64,000 nt of DNA from a candidate division LCP-89 bacterium B3_LCP. GTDB taxonomy: Bacteria > Electryoneota > B3-LCP. This document shows, in pieces, positions 49,662 to 58,709 of this stretch (position 1 is the first letter of the stretch; every line of letters begins with the position of its first letter). Made by a program: the position numbers and the translations under genes. The notes beneath the pieces were generated by a model. The model made no database searches and was not told the origin of the DNA. It saw only the letters and a list, made by a program, of their open reading frames with translations. The DNA lies in the NCBI GenBank assembly GCA_005223185.1, contig NJBN01000012.1, positions 45,835 through 109,834 on the forward strand. The letters run 5' to 3'.

Positions 49662-50843
49662 ATGAAAAAAACAGAAACAAACCTGAAACAGAACCTGGAC
49701 CTTTTCAAACAGTTGTCAACCGATCTACAAACCCAAGATTTTCTATTGACCTGGCAGCATTCGGTTAATGATTTAAAGGCGGTACTCCTGCTGGCGGAGA
49801 TTTTTAAGGAGTTGCACCGCACCAACCGTTCCTTCCGCGTTTTCGATACAGGGATGGCGGTATCCATCTTTCGCGACCAATCTACCAGAACCCGCTTCAG
49901 TTTCGCTTCTGCAGCTAATGCGCTGGGTCTATCGCTGGTTGATTTAGACGAAGAAAAATCCCAGATTGCTCACGGAGAAACCGTGCGCGAAACCGCCAAT
50001 ATGATATCCTTCTTAACCGAAGTGATAGGCATCCGCGATGATGTTTATTTAGGTGAAGGTAATAAGTACATGCGGGAAGTCGCAGCGGCAATTCAGGAAG
50101 GATTTGATGCCGGGGTTTTGCACAAACGCCCCAGCGTCATCAACCTGCAGTGCGACCTGGACCATCCCACTCAGACCTTGGCCGACCTGCTTCATCTGAA
50201 AAAGCACTTCGGCTCTTTGAATGATCTAAAGGGGAGAAAAATCACCATCTCCTGGGCTTATTCGCCCAGTTACGGCAAGCCTCTATCGGTGCCTCAGGGC
50301 TTGATCGGTCTGATGACCCGTTTTGGAATGAATGTTACCCTGGCTCATCCGCAGGGTTATAGTCTTACCCCTGAAATCATAGAGTTGGCAAAACGCCACG
50401 CCCAAGATGCTACGGGCAGTTTCAGCATCGTTGGCAATATGGAAGAGGCTTTCGATGGCGCTGATGTCGTCTATCCGAAATCCTGGGCTCCCTACTGGGT
50501 GATGGAACGAAGAACGGAATTGCTGAAACTGGGCGACGGAGATGGTTTGCATGACCTGGAAAAAGAGTGTCTCGCCAACAATGCTAAGTACAGGAATTGG
50601 GAATGCGATGCCAGCATTATGAAGCGTACGCTGGATGAAAACACGCTATATATGCACTGCCTTCCGGCTGATATAACCGGTGTAAATGCCGAACACGGAG
50701 AAGTATCCCAGGACGTTTTCGAGAAGTATCGTCTGGATACTTATCGTCAAGCCAGTTACAAACCATTCATAATAGCAGCGCTGATCTTTTTATCACGAAT
50801 CGAAAATGCCAAAAAGAGAATCGATCAAATAATTACTCGATAG
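49662..50843 (+). CDS. ygeW: YgeW-family knotted carbamoyltransferase
   Basis: 393-aa member of the aspartate/ornithine transcarbamylase superfamily, YgeW subgroup. The carbamoyl-phosphate loop FRDQSTRTRFSFAS, HGETVRETANMISFL, the HPTQ-like DLDHPTQTLADLLHL and MHCLPADI are all present, so the carbamoyl-phosphate site is intact. In anaerobic purine breakdown YgeW is thought to phosphorolyse a ureido intermediate to carbamoyl phosphate, from which ATP can be made. The frame is open to an ATG at 49644 inside xdhC, but MKKTETNLKQN at 49662 is the more natural start. Confidence 0.9.
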   Translation: MKKTETNLKQNLDLFKQLSTDLQTQDFLLTWQHSVNDLKAVLLLAEIFKELHRTNRSFRVFDTGMAVSIFRDQSTRTRFSFASAANALGLSLVDLDEEKSQIAHGETVRETANMISFLTEVIGIRDDVYLGEGNKYMREVAAAIQEGFDAGVLHKRPSVINLQCDLDHPTQTLADLLHLKKHFGSLNDLKGRKITISWAYSPSYGKPLSVPQGLIGLMTRFGMNVTLAHPQGYSLTPEIIELAKRHAQDATGSFSIVGNMEEAFDGADVVYPKSWAPYWVMERRTELLKLGDGDGLHDLEKECLANNAKYRNWECDASIMKRTLDENTLYMHCLPADITGVNAEHGEVSQDVFEKYRLDTYRQASYKPFIIAALIFLSRIENAKKRIDQIITR

Positions 50844-50863
50844 CATCTAACCTAAGATAGAAA

Positions 50864-52318
50864 ATGGATAACAAAATCATCCCGCAAATTAACCCTGACG
50901 TCCGCAGCAAGACCATACCGCGTTGCCGGGAACTGGGGATAATAATCCCCACCTTCAAGCAGTTACAAGAACCGGAACTCATCCCTGATTCGGTGAAAGA
51001 AAAGCTACCCGAAATTGGTATGCAGGACATCGATCCTTTAAACCTTTTCCGCATCACCTGGAAAAACGATGTGAAAACTGGCTTGTTCGGGAAGGTCAAT
51101 TTCTTAGAAGTTCCCCCTTCGCTGTCCGGTGTAAAGGCGAAGATCATAGGATTAGTTGGCAAGCACTTTCCCACTGGTAGCCATAAAGTCGGGGCAGCAT
51201 TCGGTTGTCTGGTGCCTCGTTTGGTTAGCGGTCAATTCGATCCAGAAGTTCATAAGGCTGTCTGGCCCTCCACTGGCAACTACTGCCGCGGAGGCGCCTT
51301 CGATTGTGCCCTCCTGAAATGCGATGCTGTGGCAATTCTTCCCGAAGAGATGTCCCAAGAACGCTTCAGATGGCTCAAAAGTATAGGCGCCGAAGTAATA
51401 GCCACTCCCGGATGCGAATCGAATGTCAAGGAGATATACGATAAATGCTGGGAGCTGCGTGAAGATCCTAGCTATGTTATCTTCAACCAGTTTGATGAGT
51501 TCGGGAATTCTCTATACCACCATCATGTGACCGGTCGTGCACTTGAAGAGTTGCTTGGTAAAAACAAGGAAAGTTCGGCGAAGCTATGTGCCTTCGTTTC
51601 AGCTACCGGATCAGCAGGCACGATCGCAGCAGGGGATTATCTAAAGACCAGATTTCCTCACCTGAAGATCATCGCCGCTGAAGCTCTGCAGTGCCCCACT
51701 CTTTTGATGAACGGCTTCGGAGGTCACAGAATCGAAGGCATCGGTGATAAGCACGTCCCCTGGATACACAATGTCCGTAACACCGATGTCATCACCGGTA
51801 TTGACGATGAAGACTGCATGCGCCTCTTAAGGTTGTTCAACGAACCTGCCGGGAAGAAACTTATCGCCTCACTGGGTATCCCTGAAGGGATTTCTGATAA
51901 TCTGCATCTGCTGGGTATATCCAGCATTTGCAATCTATTGGCAGCCATTAAAACCGCCAAATATTTCGAACTCAATGAAAACGACGTCATCCTGACCGTA
52001 TTCACCGATTCAGCCGACCTGTATCAAACCCGCCTTCAGGAGCTTACCGATGAGAGAGGTGTCTATAAAGAGAAAGATGCCATACGGGATTATGCAGCAG
52101 CTATCGAAGCCCAGAAGATAGACTACTTCAAGGAGCTTTCCTATTACGACCGCAAAGCCATCCACAATCTTAAGTACTACACCTGGGTTGAACAACAAGG
52201 CAAAACCTATGAAGAGATCACAGAGCAATGGCATCCGCAGTATTGGGACAACATTTACGATGAGATATCGCAAATGGATGAGTTGATTGAGGCTTTCAAT
52301 CATGAGGTGGGATTGTGA
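50864..52318 (+). CDS. Fold-type II PLP-dependent enzyme (beta-elimination/synthase type)
   Basis: 484-aa PLP enzyme of the tryptophan-synthase-beta/cysteine-synthase fold, with a long N-terminal extension (about 1-85). The PLP Lys is in TGSHKVGAAF (about 108), followed by AVWPSTGNYCRGGAFDCALL and the phosphate/Gly-rich FVSATGSAGTIAAGDYL. It belongs to a poorly characterised group seen beside ygeW in anaerobes. Last gene of the operon, 20 nt after ygeW. It is the other candidate for the diaminopropionate ammonia-lyase step. Cytoplasmic; substrate not determined. Confidence 0.75.
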   Translation: MDNKIIPQINPDVRSKTIPRCRELGIIIPTFKQLQEPELIPDSVKEKLPEIGMQDIDPLNLFRITWKNDVKTGLFGKVNFLEVPPSLSGVKAKIIGLVGKHFPTGSHKVGAAFGCLVPRLVSGQFDPEVHKAVWPSTGNYCRGGAFDCALLKCDAVAILPEEMSQERFRWLKSIGAEVIATPGCESNVKEIYDKCWELREDPSYVIFNQFDEFGNSLYHHHVTGRALEELLGKNKESSAKLCAFVSATGSAGTIAAGDYLKTRFPHLKIIAAEALQCPTLLMNGFGGHRIEGIGDKHVPWIHNVRNTDVITGIDDEDCMRLLRLFNEPAGKKLIASLGIPEGISDNLHLLGISSICNLLAAIKTAKYFELNENDVILTVFTDSADLYQTRLQELTDERGVYKEKDAIRDYAAAIEAQKIDYFKELSYYDRKAIHNLKYYTWVEQQGKTYEEITEQWHPQYWDNIYDEISQMDELIEAFNHEVGL

Positions 52319-52348
52319 CGGAGCTTTAAGGCTGTTTTCTAATAATAG

Positions 52349-52380
52349 AAAAGACGTCCCACCAAGGTGGGGCGCCTTTT
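52349..52380. terminator. Terminator of the purine operon (bidirectional)
   Basis: AAAAGACGTCCCACC and GGTGGGGCGCCTTTT form a long stem (one A-C mismatch, one G-U) with an AA loop, flanked by A and T runs. It ends the + strand operon and can also stop the converging gene at 52405-54291. Confidence 0.85.
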
Positions 52381-52404
52381 GTATATTTACTTATTAAATT
52401 TCTT

Positions 52405-54291
52405 CTACTGAATATATCCTAACGCTCTGAATTTCTCCAGCATATGCGTATCCACATCGGATTCGCTTGTCTGACTACGCCATTTGTAGCCGGCGTCATG
52501 GCTATCAATGTACTCTATGGGGTGTCCATCGAGGAAGCCTTCCTGGAAGATATCTTCCATTACCTGACCATCCATATCAGCACCTAACGGGATACCTAAA
52601 ATCGTCAGTATAGTAGGTGTAATGTCATATACAGAATACTGTCTTGTGCGTTGCATATTTTGTCTTATATACGGTCCCGATGCGATGAGAATGCCGTCAG
52701 GCGCCCGTGTGTGGTTACATACCACTCCTGCAGCTTGGCTGTAAAACGTCTCGAATCCATGATCTGATACTACAATAACGATAGTATTGTCATCAATTAA
52801 CTGGAGAACTTCACCGATCATTGAATCGATCACTTTATAACCGTTAGAAACGACGTCTTTAAACGGCAGATCACCGTAAATCTTGTGTTCCTTAAAAGGC
52901 TCCTCATCGTGGTACATCCAGAAGTAGTGCTCCAGAACGTCTATCATGTTAAAATAGAGCATGAAGCAGTCCCAATCATCTTGCTTGAGTAGATGTTGTG
53001 CTGACATTTTGTTAAACTTGTCCACTAAGTATCCATACCGTATTGAAACGGGCCAGTCGAACCGCTTCCATTTTTTCGCTGTGTTTATTTCTTCTAACAG
53101 AGCTGAATCTGCGGTTACGAACCGGTTTGCTTCCTCCATGGATAATGCCGCACAGGAATCCTGGAACTGTGCCAGTTCAAATTCCAATTCAGTGGGGAAA
53201 GTTCTGGCAGTTTTGTCATAACCAAGTTCACCCTTGACTGTTAACTGTCCTTTCATTTCGCGAATTTCCTTCTTATAACTGCTGGCCAAATCAGAAACAA
53301 TGTTTCCCTTAATGCTATCCGGTGGCCAGGTCCCCCACCAGGCTACTACGTCTGTTGTCAACCCGTAATCCGTATTTATATTCCAGAGCGCTTTACTCTG
53401 ACGAATTGAACTCGATACGGGCACCGAATAGAAAATCCCCCAATCCATTAGAAGCTGTGATATGGTTTTTGCACTGAGGAAGTTCGAGAAATGCACAATC
53501 GAGTTGCTCATCCCTGGAATAACTGTAAAGACAACATTGGAAACGCCATGTTTGTGAGCCTTCTTCCCTGTAGCTACAGAAGTCCATATAATGGGTGAGG
53601 AAGTCGGCATTATTGTGCGAAAGCGATCAGAAAATCCGTCATTCACCAACCTGGCAAAGTTGGGAGTAGCACCTGCTGTGATGAGAGAATCTAAAACATC
53701 CCACGTCGCTCCATCGGTGCCGATTAACAACACCTTTAATCCGGTGTCCAGCCTCTCCGCATCCTTCCCTATGACTTCTTTGTTCTGGAAGGCTTTTACC
53801 TTGAAGTGCATTCCGTGATTTATTATTGCAAAAGCCACCAGGAATAAGACCAGCGTCACCTTCCAGAATTTGCCAGAAAGGTTGGCTAAAATTGTAACTA
53901 CTGCTGCTCCGGCTATAAGTCCACTTACTGCTACCGCTAAGTTAGCTGCGATTCCCTCAAACGACAACGACCATATTTCAGGTTGCATGGTCTTATTCAG
54001 CCAGTAGAAAAGACTTAGGAACACCACTGTCCCGCCATGAACGGCGCCGAAAACCCAGGGATGGAATCTCTCTGCCTTTTCCGTATTTGATCTGTAGATC
54101 AGGCTTTCTATTATTCTGCTGATAACAGCCAGGATTAAACCGAATACATTGTAAAATATTGCCGTTCCCAGCAATAGCTTCCAGAAATTGAGTGGGCTGA
54201 TGTATAACCTGCTGGCGTTGATGGCAATTTCAGTCAGTATGAAAGCCGCTATTGTCCATAGAACTATTGACGCTTTGATATGATTCTTCAT
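52405..54291 (-). CDS. Membrane-anchored alkaline phosphatase-family phosphodiesterase
   Basis: About 628-aa protein. Four to five N-terminal transmembrane segments (within the first 160 residues) are followed by a periplasmic alkaline-phosphatase-fold domain of the type I phosphodiesterase/nucleotide pyrophosphatase group: VLLIGTDGATWDVLD, the nucleophile region MPTSSPIIWTSVATGK, a SDHGFETF metal site and the final H of VVCNHTRAPDGI. It may act on nucleotides, phospholipids or phosphoglycans in the envelope. The frame is open up to a TTG at 54423, but that TTG is the -35 box of its promoter; the ATG at 54291 has GGAG 8 nt upstream. Confidence 0.82.
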   Translation of the reverse strand: MKNHIKASIVLWTIAAFILTEIAINASRLYISPLNFWKLLLGTAIFYNVFGLILAVISRIIESLIYRSNTEKAERFHPWVFGAVHGGTVVFLSLFYWLNKTMQPEIWSLSFEGIAANLAVAVSGLIAGAAVVTILANLSGKFWKVTLVLFLVAFAIINHGMHFKVKAFQNKEVIGKDAERLDTGLKVLLIGTDGATWDVLDSLITAGATPNFARLVNDGFSDRFRTIMPTSSPIIWTSVATGKKAHKHGVSNVVFTVIPGMSNSIVHFSNFLSAKTISQLLMDWGIFYSVPVSSSIRQSKALWNINTDYGLTTDVVAWWGTWPPDSIKGNIVSDLASSYKKEIREMKGQLTVKGELGYDKTARTFPTELEFELAQFQDSCAALSMEEANRFVTADSALLEEINTAKKWKRFDWPVSIRYGYLVDKFNKMSAQHLLKQDDWDCFMLYFNMIDVLEHYFWMYHDEEPFKEHKIYGDLPFKDVVSNGYKVIDSMIGEVLQLIDDNTIVIVVSDHGFETFYSQAAGVVCNHTRAPDGILIASGPYIRQNMQRTRQYSVYDITPTILTILGIPLGADMDGQVMEDIFQEGFLDGHPIEYIDSHDAGYKWRSQTSESDVDTHMLEKFRALGYIQ

Positions 54292-54394
54292 TATTTTTCT
54301 CCATGGGGGAGTTACTATAATTGCAAAAATAGGAATCCTTGCTGGCAATTCGCTTACCGGCTTATCCTGAGTCTGCAATTTAGACTGAACAACT

Positions 54395-54423
54395 AAGATA
54401 CGATTATTCAAACCAAATGTCAA
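54395..54423 (-). promoter_or_regulatory. Promoter of the phosphodiesterase gene
   Basis: Minus strand TTGACA (complement of 54418-54423), 17 nt, TATCTT (complement of 54395-54400), about 100 nt before the ATG at 54291. It decides the start codon, since the longest frame would begin inside the -35. Confidence 0.8.
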
Positions 54424-54473
54424 GCCGATAGTTCCATAATTAAACTGTAAGACTATGCAGACTATACAAAAAA

Positions 54474-54501
54474 GGGCGTCCCGCTTTTCAATGGGACGCC
54501 C
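54474..54501 (-). terminator. Terminator of the subtilisin-like gene
   Basis: GGGCGTCCC (54474-54482) and GGGACGCCC (54493-54501) form a 9-bp stem; on the minus strand it is followed by TTTTTT. It lies 25 nt past the stop codon of the S8 protease gene. Confidence 0.88.
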
Positions 54502-54525
54502 TTACTCATTAAATGCACCATGCAT

Positions 54526-57500
54526 CTATTTCATCAGCACCATCTTGCCAGATGTAGTATAATCACCGGCATTTAAGCGGTAGATATAGATACCGGACAC
54601 AAGACCGGTTGCATCAAATGTAACTTCATGCGATCCAGCATCCCGCCAACCGTTGACCAGTTCAGTCACCAAACGGCCGGATATGTCAAATACAGACAGT
54701 TCTATAAGGACCGATTCTGGTAACTGATAAGTGATGACCGTTTCTGGGTTGAACGGATTTGGATAAACACCCACCACGTCAAAGGATTCAGGTATGCTGT
54801 ATTCCACATCACTCATGATCTCAGCGAAGGGATCAGGTGCATTCAGCGGCAGGTTGGCTTCGAAGTCGTATCCCAGATCAACTGCACCAGATTTTACCCA
54901 GGAGAAAGCATCCGTGTGCCAGACATCGTATTCGGGATGCCAGCCGGAGTAAATCCTGAATTCGTAGTTACCACCAGGCCAATCTGAAGGTACCGGGAAC
55001 CAGGCATCCGGGCGATTGATCTGCCAGCCAGGCTGATAGTTGGTGATCTCGCGCAAAATCAGCGTGGTCGTATCGGAGCTCTCGTAGATCTTGTCGATCC
55101 AGATGTCGTAATCCAGCGGTACTCCACCCTGGTTTTCTCCCCAGATAGCATAATACAGAGTCCCACCGCCAGCAGATATCGGTGATCCACTGATGTAAGT
55201 CAGTTCTACGATCATGGCGGGAGCTGAGGATGCCATCGTTGTGAAACTCCAGGTACTGGAATAATCGCTCGTGCCGCCAGCATTCGAAGCGTTAACGTGC
55301 CAGAAATACTCCGTATCCGGATCCAAGCCTTCCGAGGTTGAAGTTGATGAAACGTTATCTTCATACACGATTGAGGTAAAGCCCGCATCGGTCGCAACCT
55401 GGATATGGTAGGATGTCGCTCCAACACTGGCATTCCAACTGAACTCGGTAGGATCATATTCGACACCGGTTGCACCATTGCTCGGTGCTATCAAAGTTGG
55501 TGCTGGAGGTGGTGGTGGAGGTGGTGCACCCATATCGAACCAATCCAGTATATTTGCCAGTACTGTATCCCTTGGTGTTGAGTTTATCCCGGAAATAGCT
55601 TCGAAATTAAAGGCGAAATAGACCAGTTTTGCATTTGTATCGTTCCAGCGTATGCCGCCCGCATTGCTGCTGGTTGTATAGGTATATACTGTTTCTGCAT
55701 CGCCTACTGGCTCAATTTCGGATGGTGACAGGCTATTACCTGCTCCACCAGCGCCCACCAAGATCAGATCCGTTCCGTCGGAGATGGGATCGCCCGGGAC
55801 GCCATCTAAAGTGAAGAAGCCGGCCGAACTAAGTGACGAACTATAGAGTACATCCGAATAGAAGTTGGTACCAGCTACCTGTTCGTCTATGTCTTCACCT
55901 GTGATGAAGAGTTGACCATTTCCATTCAGATAATCCTCAATTGCAGTTTGTTCGGCAGTGCTCAACGGATCAGCGGCGTTTGAAGTGTGCCAGACGGCGG
56001 TAGGATAACCCTGAAGTGTCGCAGAAGGGATGTCTCCTTGAGTCTCAACTTCCCATACCTCATAGACATATCCCAGACCGGTTAGATCAAATTCGTACCA
56101 GGTTTCATAGCTGTCCCCGCCGTCGTCATCTACGATGACTATATCCGGGAAGCCTATCATCTGCGTTAGTTCTTCGATTTGGACTAAACCCATACCTTCT
56201 TCTGTCAGAGTTAACTCGAAGGTAACTTCGTGAGGTTCTGCCCCTGCATCGACTTCGAATGTGATGGGATCACCGTAGTTGTTGGCAGAACCACTGGCAG
56301 CAATGTTCCCGAAACTGCTGGTTGTGCTGGTTAAGGTGATGTCCTGGTCATTACAGATAGCCGACACAGAAACACCTATCGCATTAACTGTGCTGGAACT
56401 GTTCTCAATCGTCAGCAGCAGATCAACGGTTTCACCGGCTTCCGGTCTGCCATTGCCGTTACCGCCGGCTGCATCATCGAAAGTCTGTTCAGTATAGCCC
56501 AGATTAGGATACAGGGTGGATATCGCCGCCCCGGCATCGATTCTGCCGTAGCCCAGCAATCCTATATAGCCCGGATTCTGCGGGTATATGTCCACACAGG
56601 TATCGTAGATCTGCTGGCAGACCTGAGCGTTTGTAAGGCTGGGATCAGCAGCCCAGACCAAAGCGCACAATCCTGATACTATTGGACAGGAAAAGGAAGT
56701 GCCTTGCGCAGTTTGGTAAGCGCCTCCCACATTTGTTGTCATAATGCTCATACCAGGCGCACAGACGTCAACCGTTGAACTGTAGTTGGAAAAATACGCC
56801 TTCTGATCGTATTGATCGGTGGCAGCTACCGATACCACGTTGTTATAAAATGAGGGATAATGAGCTCCCTGCGAGTTTTCATTACCGGCCGAAGCCACTA
56901 CGATAACACCATTACCCCAGAGCCCGTTAATGACACTCTGTTCGTAGCCACTGTAGTAAGAGCCTCCCCAGGAGCAACTTACGATGTCTGATCCGTTATA
57001 ACCGCAGTAGGAAATTCCCTGAATTCCGGAGTAGATGTAGGTGCCATCACCGGCACGAGCTGTCTGAAGTTTCGCACTCCATCCTAAACTTGCGATACCA
57101 ATGCCATTATCAGTAACTGCAGAAGCGCAGCCGGCGCAAGCGGTACCGTGGCCTGCACTAAGGGGATCCTGGACGTCGTTATTGTTCCACCAGACATTCC
57201 AACCCCAAAAGTCATCAATAAAGCCGTTGAGATCATCATCAATGCCGTTCCATTCGATGGGATCGATGATACCGTTTCCATTCAGATCCTCTCCAGGATT
57301 GACCCAGAGGTTGTCACGCAGATCTACATGGGCAGTATCGATGCCTGAATCAACAATACCGACAACCACTTCATCGCTGCCCTGACAGAAATCATAGGCT
57401 ATTTCTGCATTGACTTGCGCCAATGCCCATTGGTTACCAAAATAGGTGTCATTGGGTGTATAATCCGCCTTGTGAATGCGGTACGGTTCTGCCGTGATGA

Positions 57501-57873
57501 TTTTTACATTGGATTCGTATGCTGAAATCACCTTATGCAGGTCAATTTCGACCGGGAACTCTAAGATATAATATCTGGAGACGTCCCGTATAGATGGATC
57601 ATCCGGCTTCTCTGACCAGGGTATGAGTTTTTCCATGCGGTAAATACCGAATTTCTGAGCTAATGCGTCCAGGCTTGTATTGCCTAACATGGCTACACCC
57701 GATTCATCGTTGACCTGAAATGAACCGAGATCCTCCGTAAATTCCACCACAATGCGTCCCATCCATTCCAGATCGTCTGTCATTGGAGGTGGTGTCATCT
57801 GCGCCGCACTTAAGCTCATCGACAGCGAAAGTAGCGCAATAACGGCAAAAATGCTGCACTTGGTAGAGTTCAT
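54526..57873 (-). CDS. Secreted S8 subtilisin-like protease with FN3 domain and T9SS sorting domain
   Basis: About 1115-aa secreted protease. Signal peptide MNSTKCSIFAVIALLSLSMSLSAAQ, a pro-region, then the S8 domain with Asp (VGIVDSGIDTAH), His (GHGTACAGCAS) and Ser (GTSFSCPIVSG), all present. A Gly/Asn-rich middle part, a fibronectin type III-like domain (PPAPTLIAPSNGATG ... YFWHVNAS) and a beta-rich region lead to the C-terminal sorting domain with YPNPFNPETVI, FDISGRLV and GIYIYRLNAG. The frame is open 90 codons further upstream, but the ATG at 57873 has a perfect AAAGGAGAG site and the promoter lies at 57950-57978. The sorting domain sends it through the outer membrane by T9SS. Confidence 0.93.
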   Translation of the reverse strand: MNSTKCSIFAVIALLSLSMSLSAAQMTPPPMTDDLEWMGRIVVEFTEDLGSFQVNDESGVAMLGNTSLDALAQKFGIYRMEKLIPWSEKPDDPSIRDVSRYYILEFPVEIDLHKVISAYESNVKIITAEPYRIHKADYTPNDTYFGNQWALAQVNAEIAYDFCQGSDEVVVGIVDSGIDTAHVDLRDNLWVNPGEDLNGNGIIDPIEWNGIDDDLNGFIDDFWGWNVWWNNNDVQDPLSAGHGTACAGCASAVTDNGIGIASLGWSAKLQTARAGDGTYIYSGIQGISYCGYNGSDIVSCSWGGSYYSGYEQSVINGLWGNGVIVVASAGNENSQGAHYPSFYNNVVSVAATDQYDQKAYFSNYSSTVDVCAPGMSIMTTNVGGAYQTAQGTSFSCPIVSGLCALVWAADPSLTNAQVCQQIYDTCVDIYPQNPGYIGLLGYGRIDAGAAISTLYPNLGYTEQTFDDAAGGNGNGRPEAGETVDLLLTIENSSSTVNAIGVSVSAICNDQDITLTSTTSSFGNIAASGSANNYGDPITFEVDAGAEPHEVTFELTLTEEGMGLVQIEELTQMIGFPDIVIVDDDGGDSYETWYEFDLTGLGYVYEVWEVETQGDIPSATLQGYPTAVWHTSNAADPLSTAEQTAIEDYLNGNGQLFITGEDIDEQVAGTNFYSDVLYSSSLSSAGFFTLDGVPGDPISDGTDLILVGAGGAGNSLSPSEIEPVGDAETVYTYTTSSNAGGIRWNDTNAKLVYFAFNFEAISGINSTPRDTVLANILDWFDMGAPPPPPPPAPTLIAPSNGATGVEYDPTEFSWNASVGATSYHIQVATDAGFTSIVYEDNVSSTSTSEGLDPDTEYFWHVNASNAGGTSDYSSTWSFTTMASSAPAMIVELTYISGSPISAGGGTLYYAIWGENQGGVPLDYDIWIDKIYESSDTTTLILREITNYQPGWQINRPDAWFPVPSDWPGGNYEFRIYSGWHPEYDVWHTDAFSWVKSGAVDLGYDFEANLPLNAPDPFAEIMSDVEYSIPESFDVVGVYPNPFNPETVITYQLPESVLIELSVFDISGRLVTELVNGWRDAGSHEVTFDATGLVSGIYIYRLNAGDYTTSGKMVLMK

Positions 57874-57949
57874 GATCTCTCCTTTAAATTTATGTGTTTC
57901 TTCTGTTTTATTTTTATGAATTGGAAATTCCAAACAGCCCACCGCATAC

Positions 57950-57978
57950 AATATAAACAAAAAAGAATCGAATGTCAA
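57950..57978 (-). promoter_or_regulatory. Consensus promoter of the S8 protease gene
   Basis: Minus strand TTGACA (complement of 57973-57978), 17 nt, TATATT (complement of 57950-57955). It gives a leader of about 70 nt and shows that the upstream part of the open frame is not translated. The rest of the gap up to 58196 holds no gene I can support. Confidence 0.88.
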
Positions 57979-58196
57979 GGGGTTGCAAAAGATTGCGTAC
58001 GAATTCATCACTACATGCCGTAACGCATTTCCTGTATCATAGAAACTTAAACGTTCAGAGTTCAAAAAATTGTGATTCAAATCACGCTCATTAAACGCTT
58101 CGCGCTCCATCAAGTGTTTACCCCAACATCTCATAGGCACCAACGTACAACCAACAGAATCACTTAATTACAAAAGGAATATCATGCTTATAGTAA

Positions 58197-58613
58197 AATA
58201 AAAGAAAAACCCTGCCGGGTACGTTCATAGCCGGAGCTATCGTACTACCCTTGCTTCTGCTTCTGTTCTACGTTCCAGTCTATGCCGAAGACTTTTACGT
58301 CTCCACAACAGGCGACGACCAGAACCCCAATCCCTTCAACCCGACTACGACTATCAGTTTCGCTATGCCAGTCGCGAGTTTGGTGAAGTTGGAGGTGTTT
58401 GATATTGATAGGCGCCTTGTAGGGGCGAGGCATGCCTCGCCCTTGTCGGGATCAAGGACACCATGGGCGCAGGCGACCTCGATTATGGAATTCTACTCTG
58501 CAGGCATCCACCAGATCACCTTCGATGGCACCGGTCTGCCTTCTGGCATCTACATCTACCGCTTGCAAGCTGGAGACATCATCGAATCAGGTAAGATGGT
58601 GTTGGTCAAGTAA
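58197..58613 (+). pseudogene. Remnant of a secreted beta-helix protein: signal peptide joined to T9SS sorting domain
   Basis: The frame reads a Lys/Arg start, a hydrophobic signal core (FIAGAIVLPLLLLLFYVPVYA), then EDFYVSTTGDDQNP, the usual first residues of mature right-handed parallel beta-helix proteins. It jumps at once into NPFNPTTTISFAMPVASLVKLEVFDI, the T9SS sorting domain, ending GIYIYRLQAGDIIESGKMVLVK. The whole functional middle is missing. There is no in-frame ATG: a good ribosome-binding site and ATG (58184) run into a stop after five codons in another frame. A palindromic repeat also interrupts the sorting domain at 58419-58442. Best read as a deletion-derived pseudogene. Confidence 0.75.
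58419..58442 (+). repeat. Palindromic repeat inside sorting-domain coding sequence
   Basis: GTAG followed by the perfect 20-nt palindrome GGGCGAGGCATGCCTCGCCC (58423-58442). It begins at the Val codon of the conserved (D-I)-x-x-R-L-V segment of the sorting domain and remains in frame. Confidence 0.75.
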
Positions 58614-58643
58614 AAGTATAAAACTGAAATCTGAAGCAAAAAA

Positions 58644-58674
58644 GGGCAATCCGACGTAGCGGGATTGTCCTTTT
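58644..58674 (+). terminator. Terminator after the beta-helix remnant
   Basis: GGGCAATCC (58644-58652) pairs with GGATTGTCC (58662-58670; one G-U), followed by TTTT. The former gene kept its terminator. Confidence 0.7.
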
Positions 58675-58709
58675 ACTTTAAATATTTTTAACCCGATTGT
58701 GTAAATTAC

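Noticed and set aside
36761..50843. Selenocysteine-containing enzymes in the purine operon
   Set aside because: These families are linked with selenium metabolism, but no in-frame UGA with a following hairpin is seen; all ten frames are continuous.
54292..54423. 44-codon N-terminal extension of the phosphodiesterase
   Set aside because: Its TTG start is the -35 hexamer of the promoter; the ATG at 54291 has a proper ribosome-binding site.
57874..58143. 90-codon N-terminal extension of the S8 protease
   Set aside because: It contains the promoter at 57950-57978; the signal peptide and ribosome-binding site begin at 57873.
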